From contig JAIQFM010000031.1 of assembly GCA_020073285.1 (NCBI GenBank), forward strand, positions 1 through 33,022: 33,022 bases of DNA. Direction: 5' to 3'. Made by a program: the position numbers and the translations under genes. Below the pieces are notes generated by a model, which saw only the letters and a list, made by a program, of their open reading frames with translations, did no database searches and had not been told where the DNA came from. Positions 1-7,179 of this stretch are shown here, piece after piece. Origin of the DNA: Terriglobia bacterium (lineage in GTDB: Bacteria; Acidobacteriota; Terriglobia; Terriglobales; Acidobacteriaceae). How positions within the stretch are numbered: the stretch's first letter is position 1; the number at the start of each line of letters is the position of its first letter.

Positions 1-216
1 GAAAACCTGGCGGCCGCCTTCCTCCACCAGCACGCCCATGACCTCGCCCATCCGCCATCCCGGCGTGCCGATCATCTTCAGGCCCTCTGGCGTGGCCTCC
101 AGCAGCGCGATGCACTCGCCGCGGACGACGCCCACGGCTTTGGGATAGCGATCGAATGTTTGGAGTTCGAAACCGGCGAGGTAGATGCGTTGGAGTTGTT
201 CGGCGGAGTCAGGCAT
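1..216 (-). CDS. Conserved hypothetical protein, N-terminal part (cut by window edge)
   Basis: Reading on the minus strand from an ATG at 216 gives 72 codons running off the window start, beginning MPDSAEQLQRIYLAGFELQ and continuing with a small beta-rich segment (VGVVRGECIALLEATPEGL). I do not recognise a named family. No membrane segment or signal peptide is visible. The start codon directly abuts an A/T-rich AATTACC-type repeat and has no Shine-Dalgarno sequence. It lies downstream of, and on the same strand as, the bifunctional-nuclease gene, from which it is separated by a large hairpin-forming repeat, so co-transcription is uncertain. Confidence 0.65.
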   Translation of the reverse strand, partial: MPDSAEQLQRIYLAGFELQTFDRYPKAVGVVRGECIALLEATPEGLKMIGTPGWRMGEVMGVLVEEGGRQVF

Positions 217-335
217 TGGGTAATCTAGTAATTTCGTAAATTGGTAATTTGAAAACCGGCCAGCTTCGGGTGCCGGTGCCCCAACTGAACGAAGCTGTTC
301 AATTACAAAATTACCAAATTACCCAATTACAAAAT
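214..335. repeat. A/T-rich inverted repeat, AATTACC family, locus 1
   Basis: Two A/T-rich arms (about 215-251 and 300-335) are built of repeated AATTAC/GTAATT units and are imperfect reverse complements of each other. Inside them a perfect 8-bp pair, CAGCTTCG at 261-268 and CGAAGCTG at 290-297, extends the dyad, so the whole intergenic space could fold into one large hairpin. The same unit occurs at 5908-6000 (again as a dyad) and at 8497-8530 (single arm). It separates two minus-strand genes and touches the ATG of the downstream one. Confidence 0.8.
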
Positions 336-342
336 GCCCAGG

Positions 343-828
343 TCACATCTTGTACCGTCCGAGGTCCTCGTCGCCCAGGTTCTCCAGCCATTTGCGGAGC
401 TCTTCCTGGGAGACGCGGTCGGAGACAGCGCTGGCGATCCGCGAGGTCTTCAGCACCTCGTCTTCAACGAAGATGGGGCAATCCACGCGCAGGGCCAGCG
501 CCAGCGCGTCCGACGGGCGCGAGTCAATACTGATGATCTGTCCGTCGCGCTCTACCCAGATGATGGCGAAAAAGGTGTCGTCGCGCAGCTCGTTGACGAC
601 GACCTTGCGCACGCTGGCATCGAGCCCGGTCAGCAGGTTCTTCAACAAGTCGTGGGTCATGGGGCGCGGCGTGGTGACTTTCTCAATTTCCAGGGCGATG
701 GCGTTGGCCTCGTAAATCCCGACCCAGATGGGCAGCACGGCATCGCCGCCGACGTCCTTGAGAATCACGATGGGCATGTTGGTCACCGGGTCCATCATCA
801 GCCCTCGAATTTTCATCTCGACTTCCAT
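343..828 (-). CDS. Bifunctional nuclease domain (DUF151) protein
   Basis: 161 aa. The whole protein matches the BFN/DUF151 pattern: an N-terminal MKIRGLMMDPVTNMPIVIL strand pair, LPIWVGIYEANAIALEIE, the TPRPMTHDLLKNLL helix and the hallmark SRPSDALALALRVDCPIFV segment before a short charged tail. The family is named for weak DNase/RNase activity reported for plant members; the role in bacteria is unclear. The ATG at 828 has a good Shine-Dalgarno sequence (GGAGG, 5 nt spacing). It follows the miaB stop by 16 bp on the same strand, so the two are probably co-transcribed; this pairing is common in GC-rich soil bacteria. No signal peptide, so cytoplasmic. Confidence 0.9.
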   Translation of the reverse strand: MEVEMKIRGLMMDPVTNMPIVILKDVGGDAVLPIWVGIYEANAIALEIEKVTTPRPMTHDLLKNLLTGLDASVRKVVVNELRDDTFFAIIWVERDGQIISIDSRPSDALALALRVDCPIFVEDEVLKTSRIASAVSDRVSQEELRKWLENLGDEDLGRYKM

Positions 829-844
829 CGTGTCCTCCGAGTCC

Positions 845-2173
845 TTAGACGGTCATCTCCCCCAATAAGCTGTTGGGAAATGTTGCCGTGACGCGCACCG
901 GCAGATATTGGCCGATCCGCGGTTCCTCGCCTCCACTGGTGGTGAAGTTTAACACCTTGTGTTGCGATGTGCGCCCAATCCACTGGCCCCGGGCCGGGTT
1001 CAGGCCCTCAACCATTACTTCAAGTGTTTCGCCCAAGTGCCGCTGATTGAGCGCCGCCGAAATTTCCTTCTGACGCGCGTTGAGCACCGCCAGCCGTCTC
1101 ACTTTCTCTTCTTCCGGGATGCTGTCAATGTAAGTGAGGGCCGGCGTGTTGGGACGCGGCGAATACTTGAAGGAAAAAACTCCGTCGTACTCGACCTCGT
1201 TCAGCAGGTCGATGGTCTCGGCAAAGTCGCTTTCTGTCTCTCCCGGGAACCCGACAATGATATCGGTGGTGATGCTAATCCGCCGCCGCGCCGCCTTCAT
1301 CCACGAGATCCGCTCCAGATACTGATCCCGGGTATAGAGGCGCTTCATCAGGTCGAGCACGCGAGTGGAACCGCTTTGCACGGGAAGGTGAACGTGGTCG
1401 CAGAGCGCCGGGACGGCATCGACGGCGTCCACGATGTCCTTGCCAAAATCGCGCGGATGCGAAGTAGTGAACCACACCCGGCGCACCCCGCCGATCTCGC
1501 CGACGGATGCCAGTAACTCCGCAAATGTCTTCTTTCCAGATGGATCGCGATAAGAGTTCACGTTTTGCCCGAGCAATTGGATTTCCGTGAATCCCTGGTC
1601 GGCCATCTTGCGCGCCTCGGCCAGAACCGAATCCGAGGTGCGGCTGCGCTCCTTGCCGCGGGTGAAGGGAACCACGCAGTAAGCGCAGAATTTGTCGCAG
1701 CCCTCGATGATGGTGATGTACCCGCGATGGGGGTTGCTGCGGGCGGTGTACTCGGTCTCGAAGGTCTGGTCGGTCTGGCGGTCGTCGAGGCCGGTTACGC
1801 GCGACTTCCCTGCCTCGATCTGCACCAGCATTTCGGGCAGGTTGCGATACGAGGCCGACCCGCACACCAGCGACACGTGCGGCGCGCGCTGGAAAATCCT
1901 CTCGCCCTCCTGTTGAGCCACACATCCCAGCACGCCAAACTTCTTGCCCTGCTTCTGGAGGGCCTTATAGTCGGCCAAGCGATGGAACACCTTCTGCTCG
2001 GCCTTGTCGCGGATGGAGCAGGTGTTGTACAGCACCAGGCCGGCTTCCTGGACCGTCTCCACCTGGCGGTAGCCCTGGGAAATGAGCGTGCCGATCACCT
2101 TTTCGGAGTCGTGCACGTTCATCTGGCAGCCGAAGGTCTCCAGGTAGAACGTTTTGTTGGGAACCGCTGACAT
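845..2173 (-). CDS. miaB: tRNA-2-methylthio-N6-dimethylallyladenosine synthase MiaB
   Basis: 442 aa, the usual length. It adds the methylthio group to i6A37 of tRNAs reading UNN codons, using two [4Fe-4S] clusters. The N-terminal UPF0004 domain has its three cluster cysteines at C16 (FGCQMN), C52 (NTCSIRDKA) and C84 (LGCVAQQEG); the radical-SAM CxxxCxxC is at C159, C163 and C166 (EGCDKFCAYCVVPFTRG); a C-terminal TRAM-like region follows (LEVMVEGL to LPVRVTATFPNSLLGE). An in-frame TTG at 2227 exists, but the ATG at 2173 fits the family N-terminus (NKTFYLETFGCQMN) and is preceded by AAAGAG. It sits between pdxT and the bifunctional-nuclease gene. Confidence 0.97.
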   Translation of the reverse strand: MSAVPNKTFYLETFGCQMNVHDSEKVIGTLISQGYRQVETVQEAGLVLYNTCSIRDKAEQKVFHRLADYKALQKQGKKFGVLGCVAQQEGERIFQRAPHVSLVCGSASYRNLPEMLVQIEAGKSRVTGLDDRQTDQTFETEYTARSNPHRGYITIIEGCDKFCAYCVVPFTRGKERSRTSDSVLAEARKMADQGFTEIQLLGQNVNSYRDPSGKKTFAELLASVGEIGGVRRVWFTTSHPRDFGKDIVDAVDAVPALCDHVHLPVQSGSTRVLDLMKRLYTRDQYLERISWMKAARRRISITTDIIVGFPGETESDFAETIDLLNEVEYDGVFSFKYSPRPNTPALTYIDSIPEEEKVRRLAVLNARQKEISAALNQRHLGETLEVMVEGLNPARGQWIGRTSQHKVLNFTTSGGEEPRIGQYLPVRVTATFPNSLLGEMTV

Positions 2174-2274
2174 CTCTTTGAGTATAAATGAAGGGGCGAC
2201 GGCGGGCATTGACTGATGAAGTGGCAAGCCGCCGATAATTCCCGGCGGCTCAGCCGCGAAGTGAAGTGAAGGTT

Positions 2275-2844
2275 TCAGCGGCCGCCGTTGCGCACCATCT
2301 CCAGGAAATACTGGTGCACGCGTTTGTCGTCGGAGAGTTCGGGGTGGAAGGTCGCGGCCAGCACGCTTCCCTGCCGGATCAAGACGGGATCGTTCCCTTC
2401 CCTGGCCAGGACTTCCACGTTTGGTCCAAGGTTTTCGAATTTCGGCGCGCGGATGAATACCATTTCGAGAGGCTCTGGGCCCAGCTTGGACGTGCCGAGA
2501 CGGATGGAACTGTCCACCTGGCGCCCGTAGGCGTTGCGCTTGATGCTGACGTCGAGCGCGCCCAAACCCGGCTGCGGCGGGTTGTTCACTCGGTGCGCCA
2601 GAAGGATGGCACCGGCGCAGGTGCCAAAGACCGGCTTGGCGCGCACGAAGTCCTGGAGCTTCTGAAATCCCGCTTCGCCGAGCAGTTTGAGGAAAGTAGT
2701 GGACTCGCCGCCGGGAATGACCAGCGCGTCCACTTCGTCTAACTGCTCCGGCTTTTTTACCAGGACAACTTCCGAGCCCAGCTCTTGCAGCCGCCGCCGG
2801 TGCGCGTCAAAATCGCCCTGTAATGCCAACACGCCGATTTTCAT
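2275..2844 (-). CDS. pdxT: Pyridoxal 5'-phosphate synthase glutaminase subunit PdxT
   Basis: 189 aa, standard length. It releases ammonia from glutamine for the PdxS synthase in the ribose-5-phosphate-dependent PLP pathway. The class I glutamine amidotransferase triad is visible: nucleophile C76 in FGTCAGAI, and H167 and E169 in FHPELSDD. The PGGEST oxyanion region is at 44-49 and the N-terminus MKIGVLALQGDF is typical. The partner pdxS is not in the window and must be elsewhere. The gene starts 13 bp after the deoxyhypusine-synthase homologue on the same strand, suggesting one transcript. No strong Shine-Dalgarno is seen, so translational coupling is possible. Confidence 0.96.
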   Translation of the reverse strand: MKIGVLALQGDFDAHRRRLQELGSEVVLVKKPEQLDEVDALVIPGGESTTFLKLLGEAGFQKLQDFVRAKPVFGTCAGAILLAHRVNNPPQPGLGALDVSIKRNAYGRQVDSSIRLGTSKLGPEPLEMVFIRAPKFENLGPNVEVLAREGNDPVLIRQGSVLAATFHPELSDDKRVHQYFLEMVRNGGR

Positions 2845-2857
2845 GACTACCGCAATC

Positions 2858-3973
2858 TTAACGCGCCTGAACCCTGGAGCCTGAAGCCTGAAGCCTCTCT
2901 AGCACTGCGCCGACCACCAGCGGCAGGCCGACAGTGGCGTCCAGGAAGAGCTCGGCAAATTTTCCGCCTTCTTCCGGCGGCACGAATTTTCCCCACGAAA
3001 CGGCCTCGGTGTAGGGGCTCCCCGACAGTCCGCCCCAATACACCGGCTCGGGGCAGATGCGCACGCCGTAGTGAAAGCGCTTCAGCGGAACGTCCTCGCC
3101 GCCTCGCCGGTGCCGCAATTCCAGGTATGGTCCTAACTGCTGCGTCCAATTCCGCGGGACGCCGCCGCCGATGGTGAACACGCCCATGCGCGGCGACGCC
3201 AGCATGGTATCGGCATATTTGTCCACATCCTCGAACGGGTCATAGCGCAGCTTCGCTCTTCCCTGCTTCGCGCGCATGCGATTGTGCAGCGCGAGATCCA
3301 GCCCCAGCTCCGAATCGGTGAACGCGGGGACAAACACCGAAACATCTTTCTCATACGCCGACTTCAGAATTCCCCTCCCCGGCACATGCTTGCTGAGGTG
3401 CTCCCCAATGGCGCGGTTTAGCTTCCACGAACACACCGTCTCGTCGGCGTTCCACTGGTCGAGGATGGGGGCGACGATGCGCTCCACCTGATCCAGGTTT
3501 TGTTCCGGCTCCAGCGTGTCGTACACCCGGTTGTAACCCGCCTCGTACAACTCCACGTCGTTCATCTTGGGGTCGTACACATAATGCGAACGCCCGATGC
3601 CCTCCACCAGCCCGTGCGCCATCAGCGCGCCCGTGGACACCAGCGCGCGCACGATGCCGCGGTCAATCAGTTCGGTGATAATGAGCCCCTGCTTGGCCAC
3701 CGTCATGGCGCCGGCCAGCGTCATGACGACGAGGCAGTCCTTATCGCGGGCCATCGCCTCCAGCACGTCGGCCGCTACGCCCACCTGCCGTGCGGTGAAC
3801 GCGGTGCGACCCATGGCGCGCACCAGGTAGTCAATCCCGCGGATGCGCCCCAGGTCGAGGGGCTCCAGCGGGACCAGACTGTCTTCCTCCGGCGTGTGCA
3901 GACGGCGGTCAATGCCGCTGCCTTGCGGGGAGTGCGCGTGAGCTTTCTTTTCGTGCCCGTGCTTGCGCTTCAA
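2858..3973 (-). CDS. Deoxyhypusine synthase family protein, probable homospermidine-synthase type
   Basis: 371 aa from a TTG at 3973 with AAGG 7 nt upstream; an ATG at 4081 with AGGAC would give 407 aa, but the added residues look unconserved. The NAD-dependent fold is clear: LVVMTLAGAMTVAKQGLIITELIDRG, VSTGALMAHGLVEG, VFVPAFTDSELG, IGGGVPRN and EAVSWGKF, whose lysine (residue 329 here) is the one that receives the aminobutyl group in eukaryotic DHS. The catalytic His pair of eukaryotic DHS (KHH) is replaced by RNW in IGGGVPRNW. Bacteria lack eIF5A, and the Anabaena homologue makes homospermidine, so an aminobutyl transfer to putrescine is the likely job. The agmatine genes aguB-aguA lie 1 kb away. 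The last residues (LQASGSRVQAR) and the stop codon come from a repeat (2879-2895). Confidence 0.88.
   Translation of the reverse strand: MKRKHGHEKKAHAHSPQGSGIDRRLHTPEEDSLVPLEPLDLGRIRGIDYLVRAMGRTAFTARQVGVAADVLEAMARDKDCLVVMTLAGAMTVAKQGLIITELIDRGIVRALVSTGALMAHGLVEGIGRSHYVYDPKMNDVELYEAGYNRVYDTLEPEQNLDQVERIVAPILDQWNADETVCSWKLNRAIGEHLSKHVPGRGILKSAYEKDVSVFVPAFTDSELGLDLALHNRMRAKQGRAKLRYDPFEDVDKYADTMLASPRMGVFTIGGGVPRNWTQQLGPYLELRHRRGGEDVPLKRFHYGVRICPEPVYWGGLSGSPYTEAVSWGKFVPPEEGGKFAELFLDATVGLPLVVGAVLERLQASGSRVQAR
2879..2895. repeat. GCCTGAAGCCTGAAGCC repeat, copy 1
   Basis: This 17-mer is identical to 6496-6512 inside aguA. Here it encodes part of the last ten residues of the deoxyhypusine-synthase homologue on the other strand. 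The flanking bases (CCTGGAGCCTGAAGCCTGAAGCCT) show that it is a short tandem of GCCTGAA units. It probably belongs to a dispersed family in this genome. Confidence 0.75.
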
Positions 3974-4113
3974 TCCTTCACCTTGAGAAAAATCTCGCCG
4001 CACAAAGGCGCGGACGGATTGCTGGGGTAGAACCAGCAAAAGTAAACGCTTGTCCGGGTTAACGTCAACGGCAGCAAGCATTCGGTAGTGTCCTGATTTG
4101 ACTGTTCGCTTTG

Positions 4114-4863
4114 CTAGTCTGCGTTTGGCCCTCCAAAGCATGGTTGGAATTCCGTTCCCTGAGTCGACGGCGGCCCGACAACTTGGCAGAAGCGCGTATG
4201 GTGCAAAGTGCCGAATTGATCCAGATAAGTCATACAGCCGAGCAAAGCAACAGCGGTTTCGGGGGCGGGCCCAGCGCTGATCGTGATGTTCTCTGTTTGC
4301 GAGGGAGCGCCGGGGAAAATCGTGTACCCGTGCCCTTGGGAGTTGTTCGGATAAAGTTCGGTACCAGTGAGTGCTTCTCCCCTGGAGCAGGCCTCTTCAA
4401 TTTTGAGCTTAGCGATGTCAGCTGTAAGTGGATGGTTAGCCGTCTCGCCAGCGAATACGGAATGCAGTCCCGGCGAAAGCCCATAATTTCTGATCTTGAA
4501 CTTAGCTACCCAACGGTGGTCTGGTTTTTCCAGAGTGGCATTCCCGTCTATTCCAAGCCAAGGGCGCTGTGCAATCACGGTAGTTTTCTTCATCTCCGCA
4601 AGTTGGCCCCTCATTACTGCAAGCTGACCCCCGTAAATACACAGTGCAATCACACCAATGACAGCAAGAGTAGCGTTGGCACCGAATTGCAGCCGTTCAA
4701 TCGTCCTAGTGCCGCGCAAAAGGCGCTCGGTTTCAGTCTCGCCATTGTTGGATGGACCTGTTTCCTTTTGGCCCAATGCGGTGCCATTATCGACTGGCGA
4801 TTGTGGCGAAGGATCGTTTGGGCGTGCTTCCGGACTTGCGTTGCTATTCTCGCCGTCATTCAT
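4114..4863 (-). CDS. Orphan protein with one transmembrane helix
   Basis: 249 aa from an ATG at 4863 with AGAGG 8 nt upstream; an upstream in-frame start at 4905 lacks support. Residues 1-50 are polar and disordered-looking (Asn/Ser/Pro/Glu rich). A charged stretch leads to one hydrophobic helix (ATLAVIGVIALCIYGGQLAV), then a short heptad-like segment (MRGQLAEMKKT) and QRPWLGI, which opens a beta-rich extracytoplasmic or cytosolic domain with several cysteines. The layout 'helix - QLxxMxxQLxEM - QRPW' is one I associate with widespread uncharacterised bacterial proteins; no function is known to me. Base composition is clearly less GC-rich than the flanks, hinting at an acquired gene between the two polyamine gene pairs. 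Confidence 0.75.
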   Translation of the reverse strand: MNDGENSNASPEARPNDPSPQSPVDNGTALGQKETGPSNNGETETERLLRGTRTIERLQFGANATLAVIGVIALCIYGGQLAVMRGQLAEMKKTTVIAQRPWLGIDGNATLEKPDHRWVAKFKIRNYGLSPGLHSVFAGETANHPLTADIAKLKIEEACSRGEALTGTELYPNNSQGHGYTIFPGAPSQTENITISAGPAPETAVALLGCMTYLDQFGTLHHTRFCQVVGPPSTQGTEFQPCFGGPNAD

Positions 4864-5000
4864 GCGGCAAACCTCTTGCGTTGCTGTCAGAACACTATCA
4901 AGCAATCGGAAATCTTAAAATCGTAAACCTGAAATCTCCGCGCTCCCGCTTCTCGTGGCAATAAACTCGTCTGCTATCCTGTCACGTTACGGAGGAAAGT

Positions 5001-5906
5001 TTGCCCGCTCCCGAGCAGTTTCGCGTCGGCCTCATCCAGATGTCGTGCTCTGCCGACCCAGAGAAGAACCTGGAGCACGCCATGGACATGGTGCGCGACG
5101 CCGCCGGTCGCGGCGCGCAGGTGGTCTGCCTGCCGGAGCTGTTTCTCACGCAGTATTTCTGCCAGCGCGAGGACGCGGCGCTGTTCGATCTCGCCGAGCC
5201 CATTCCCGGCCCGACCACCACGCTGCTGTCGCAACTAGCGCGCCAACAGAAGATCGTGCTCATCGCCTCGCTGTTCGAGAAGCGTGCCTTGGGCGTTTAC
5301 CACAACACCGCCGCCGTGCTCGACGCCGACGGCAAGCTCGCCGGCATCTACCGCAAGATGCACATCCCCGACGATCCTCTCTACTACGAAAAATTTTATT
5401 TCACTCCCGGTGATCTCGGTTACCGCGCCTTCGACACCGCGGTGGGGCGCGTCGGCACGCTCATCTGCTGGGATCAGTGGTATCCCGAAGGCGCGCGCCT
5501 GACCGCGCTCAGCGGCGCGCACGTGCTCTTCTACCCGACAGCGATCGGCTGGCACCCGGCGGAAAAAGAACAATACGGAGCAGCGCAGCAAGACGCCTGG
5601 CGTACCATGCAGCGCGCCCACGCCATCGCCAACGGGGTCTATGTCGCGGCGGTAAATCGTGTGGGACACGAGACCGGCAACATCCGCGGCAAGCAGACAT
5701 TCGGCGCCGGCCTGGATTTCTGGGGAACGTCTTTCCTGTGCGATCCCTTCGGCGCGGTGATTGCCGAAGCGTCGTCGGACCGCGAGGAAATCCTGATCGG
5801 CGAGGTTAGCCTGCGCAAGCTGGAAGAAGTACGCCGCAACTGGCCCTTCCTTCGCGACCGCCGCATCGACAGCTACGCCGCGATCACGAATCGGCTGCTG
5901 GACTGA
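5001..5906 (+). CDS. aguB: N-carbamoylputrescine amidase AguB
   Basis: 301 aa, nitrilase superfamily. It hydrolyses N-carbamoylputrescine to putrescine, CO2 and ammonia. The Glu-Lys-Cys catalytic triad is visible: E46 in LPELF, K119 in RKMHIPDDP and C156 in LICWDQWYPEGAR; IGWHPAEK and the GLDFWGTSF region are typical of the AguB branch rather than other nitrilases. The start is a TTG preceded by a perfect GGAGG at 5 nt spacing (4991-4995). It is followed after a repeat by aguA, which makes its substrate, so the pair forms a two-step agmatine-to-putrescine module. The divergent minus-strand genes upstream include a deoxyhypusine-synthase homologue that may use the putrescine. Confidence 0.96.
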   Translation: MPAPEQFRVGLIQMSCSADPEKNLEHAMDMVRDAAGRGAQVVCLPELFLTQYFCQREDAALFDLAEPIPGPTTTLLSQLARQQKIVLIASLFEKRALGVYHNTAAVLDADGKLAGIYRKMHIPDDPLYYEKFYFTPGDLGYRAFDTAVGRVGTLICWDQWYPEGARLTALSGAHVLFYPTAIGWHPAEKEQYGAAQQDAWRTMQRAHAIANGVYVAAVNRVGHETGNIRGKQTFGAGLDFWGTSFLCDPFGAVIAEASSDREEILIGEVSLRKLEEVRRNWPFLRDRRIDSYAAITNRLLD

Positions 5907-5907
5907 A

Positions 5908-6000
5908 CAAATTCGTAATTTAGTAAGTTAGTAATTTGGTAATTTTCGGACACCTCTTCGGCGCTGTGCAAATTACCAAATTACGAAATTACCAAATTGC
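5908..6000. repeat. A/T-rich inverted repeat, AATTACC family, locus 2
   Basis: Arms at about 5908-5946 and 5969-6000 are made of GTAATT/AATTAC units and are imperfect reverse complements around a 22-nt GC-rich centre. The right arm runs directly into the TTG start codon of aguA at 5997, leaving no room for a Shine-Dalgarno sequence. It fills the whole aguB-aguA gap. Same family as 214-335 and 8497-8530. Confidence 0.8.
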
Positions 6001-7121
6001 TGAATCTCAAACCTAAGCGGGAAACTCCAGCGTCCCTCGGCTACCGCATGCCAGCCGAATGGGAGGCGCACGCCTCCACCTGGCTGGGATGGCCACACAA
6101 CCGCACCGACTGGCCGGGCAAGTTTCCGCCGATTCCGTGGGTCTATGCCGAAATCGTCCGCCACCTGGCGCGCGTGGAGCGCGTAGACATCATCGTCGAA
6201 GACGCTGCAGCCGAAGCCAAAGCGCGCGATGTGCTCGACCGCGCCAACGCCCTTCGTGACACCGTCCGCTTTCACCGCTGGCGCACCAATCGCGGCTGGA
6301 CGCGTGATTTTGCTCCCATCTACGTCAAGCGCGATGACAAACGAGACCCTGTAGCCGCGGTCAATTTCCAGTTCAATGGCTGGGCTAAATATCCCGACTG
6401 GCCGCTGGACCAGCGCGCCTCCGAGCAGATGGTGCGGTATCTCAATTTTCCAGCGTGGACGCCGCGTGTGGCACACGCGCCCTCGCGTGTGCGTCGCCTG
6501 AAGCCTGAAGCCCGCAGCCTGAAGCCCATGGTTCTCGAAGGCGGAAGCATCGACGTCAACGGCCGCGGGCTGCTGCTGACCACGGAAGAATGCCTGCTCA
6601 GCCACACCCAGCAACGCAATCCCGGCCTCACGCGCGAAGGTCTGGAACAGGTCTTTGCCGATTATCTTGGAATTGAAAAAGTGCTCTGGCTGGAGCGCGG
6701 AATCGCCGGCGACGACACCCACGGACACATCGACGACATCGCCCGCTTCGTCTCGCCGGATACAATCGTTGCCGCCATCGAACGCAATCGCGACGACGCC
6801 AACTACGAGCCGCTGCAAAGCAATCTTGAGCGCCTGCGCAAGGCAACCGACCAGCGCGGACATGGACTCAACATCGTCGAACTCCCCATGCCAGCGCCAG
6901 TCATTTTCCGCCGGCGCCGCTTGCCCGCCAGCTACGCCAATTTCTACATTGCCAACCGCTGCGTGCTGGCGCCCGTATTCGACGATTCCAACGACCGCCG
7001 CGCGCTCAACATCCTCGCCGATCTATTCCCCGACCGCGAGATCATTCCCATCTACTGCGGTGATTTGGTCTGGGGCCTGGGCGCGATCCACTGCATGACC
7101 ATGCAGCAGCCGGCGACATAA
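5997..7121 (+). CDS. aguA: Agmatine deiminase AguA
   Basis: 374 aa, peptidylarginine-deiminase-like (PAD_porph) fold. It converts agmatine to N-carbamoylputrescine and ammonia. Visible family blocks: TPASLGYRMPAEWEAH, WPHNRTDWPG, NRGWTRDFAPIYV, VLEGGSIDVNGRG, TTEECLLS, DDTHGHIDDIARF (catalytic acid/His) and the C-terminal nucleophile C366 in GLGAIHCMTMQQP. The family N-terminus supports the TTG at 5997, which lies in an A/T-rich repeat and has no Shine-Dalgarno; the next in-frame ATG (6048) would cut conserved residues. Residues about 155-177 (Arg/Pro-rich, between YLNFPAW and MVLEGG) are an unusual insertion encoded by repeat DNA. The gene ends next to a terminator that serves the opposite strand. 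Confidence 0.96.
   Translation: MLNLKPKRETPASLGYRMPAEWEAHASTWLGWPHNRTDWPGKFPPIPWVYAEIVRHLARVERVDIIVEDAAAEAKARDVLDRANALRDTVRFHRWRTNRGWTRDFAPIYVKRDDKRDPVAAVNFQFNGWAKYPDWPLDQRASEQMVRYLNFPAWTPRVAHAPSRVRRLKPEARSLKPMVLEGGSIDVNGRGLLLTTEECLLSHTQQRNPGLTREGLEQVFADYLGIEKVLWLERGIAGDDTHGHIDDIARFVSPDTIVAAIERNRDDANYEPLQSNLERLRKATDQRGHGLNIVELPMPAPVIFRRRRLPASYANFYIANRCVLAPVFDDSNDRRALNILADLFPDREIIPIYCGDLVWGLGAIHCMTMQQPAT
6463..6526. repeat. REP-like palindrome plus GCCTGAAG tandem captured inside aguA
   Basis: A perfect hairpin, CGCGTGT-GGC-ACACGCG (6463-6479), is followed by CGCGTGTGCG and then by GCCTGAAGCCTGAAGCC (6496-6512) and a further GCCTGAAGCC. The second part is identical to 2879-2895. The segment has no counterpart in the conserved blocks of agmatine deiminase and stays in frame, encoding an Arg/Pro/Ala-rich linker. 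Confidence 0.7.
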
Positions 7122-7158
7122 GAAAAACGGGCGGACATGTGAGTACTGTCCGCCCGTT
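7119..7158 (-). terminator. Rho-independent terminator of the Hcp-like gene
   Basis: A perfect 12-bp stem (AACGGGCGGACA 7126-7137 with TGTCCGCCCGTT 7147-7158) and 9-nt loop. On the minus strand the stem is followed by a run of T (TTTTTCTT), so it terminates the Hcp-like gene; with little U-tract on the plus strand it may still dampen aguA read-through. Confidence 0.88.
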
Positions 7159-7179
7159 CGTGACCGCTCTGAGACCGTT

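Noticed and set aside
334-891. Plus-strand ORF beginning right after the AATTACC arm of locus 1
   Set aside because: Although an ATG follows the repeat here too, the frame is antisense to the well-supported bifunctional-nuclease gene.
2228-2249. GCCGCC/GGCGGC hairpin after pdxT
   Set aside because: Six-base-pair stem without a U-tract; too weak to call a terminator.
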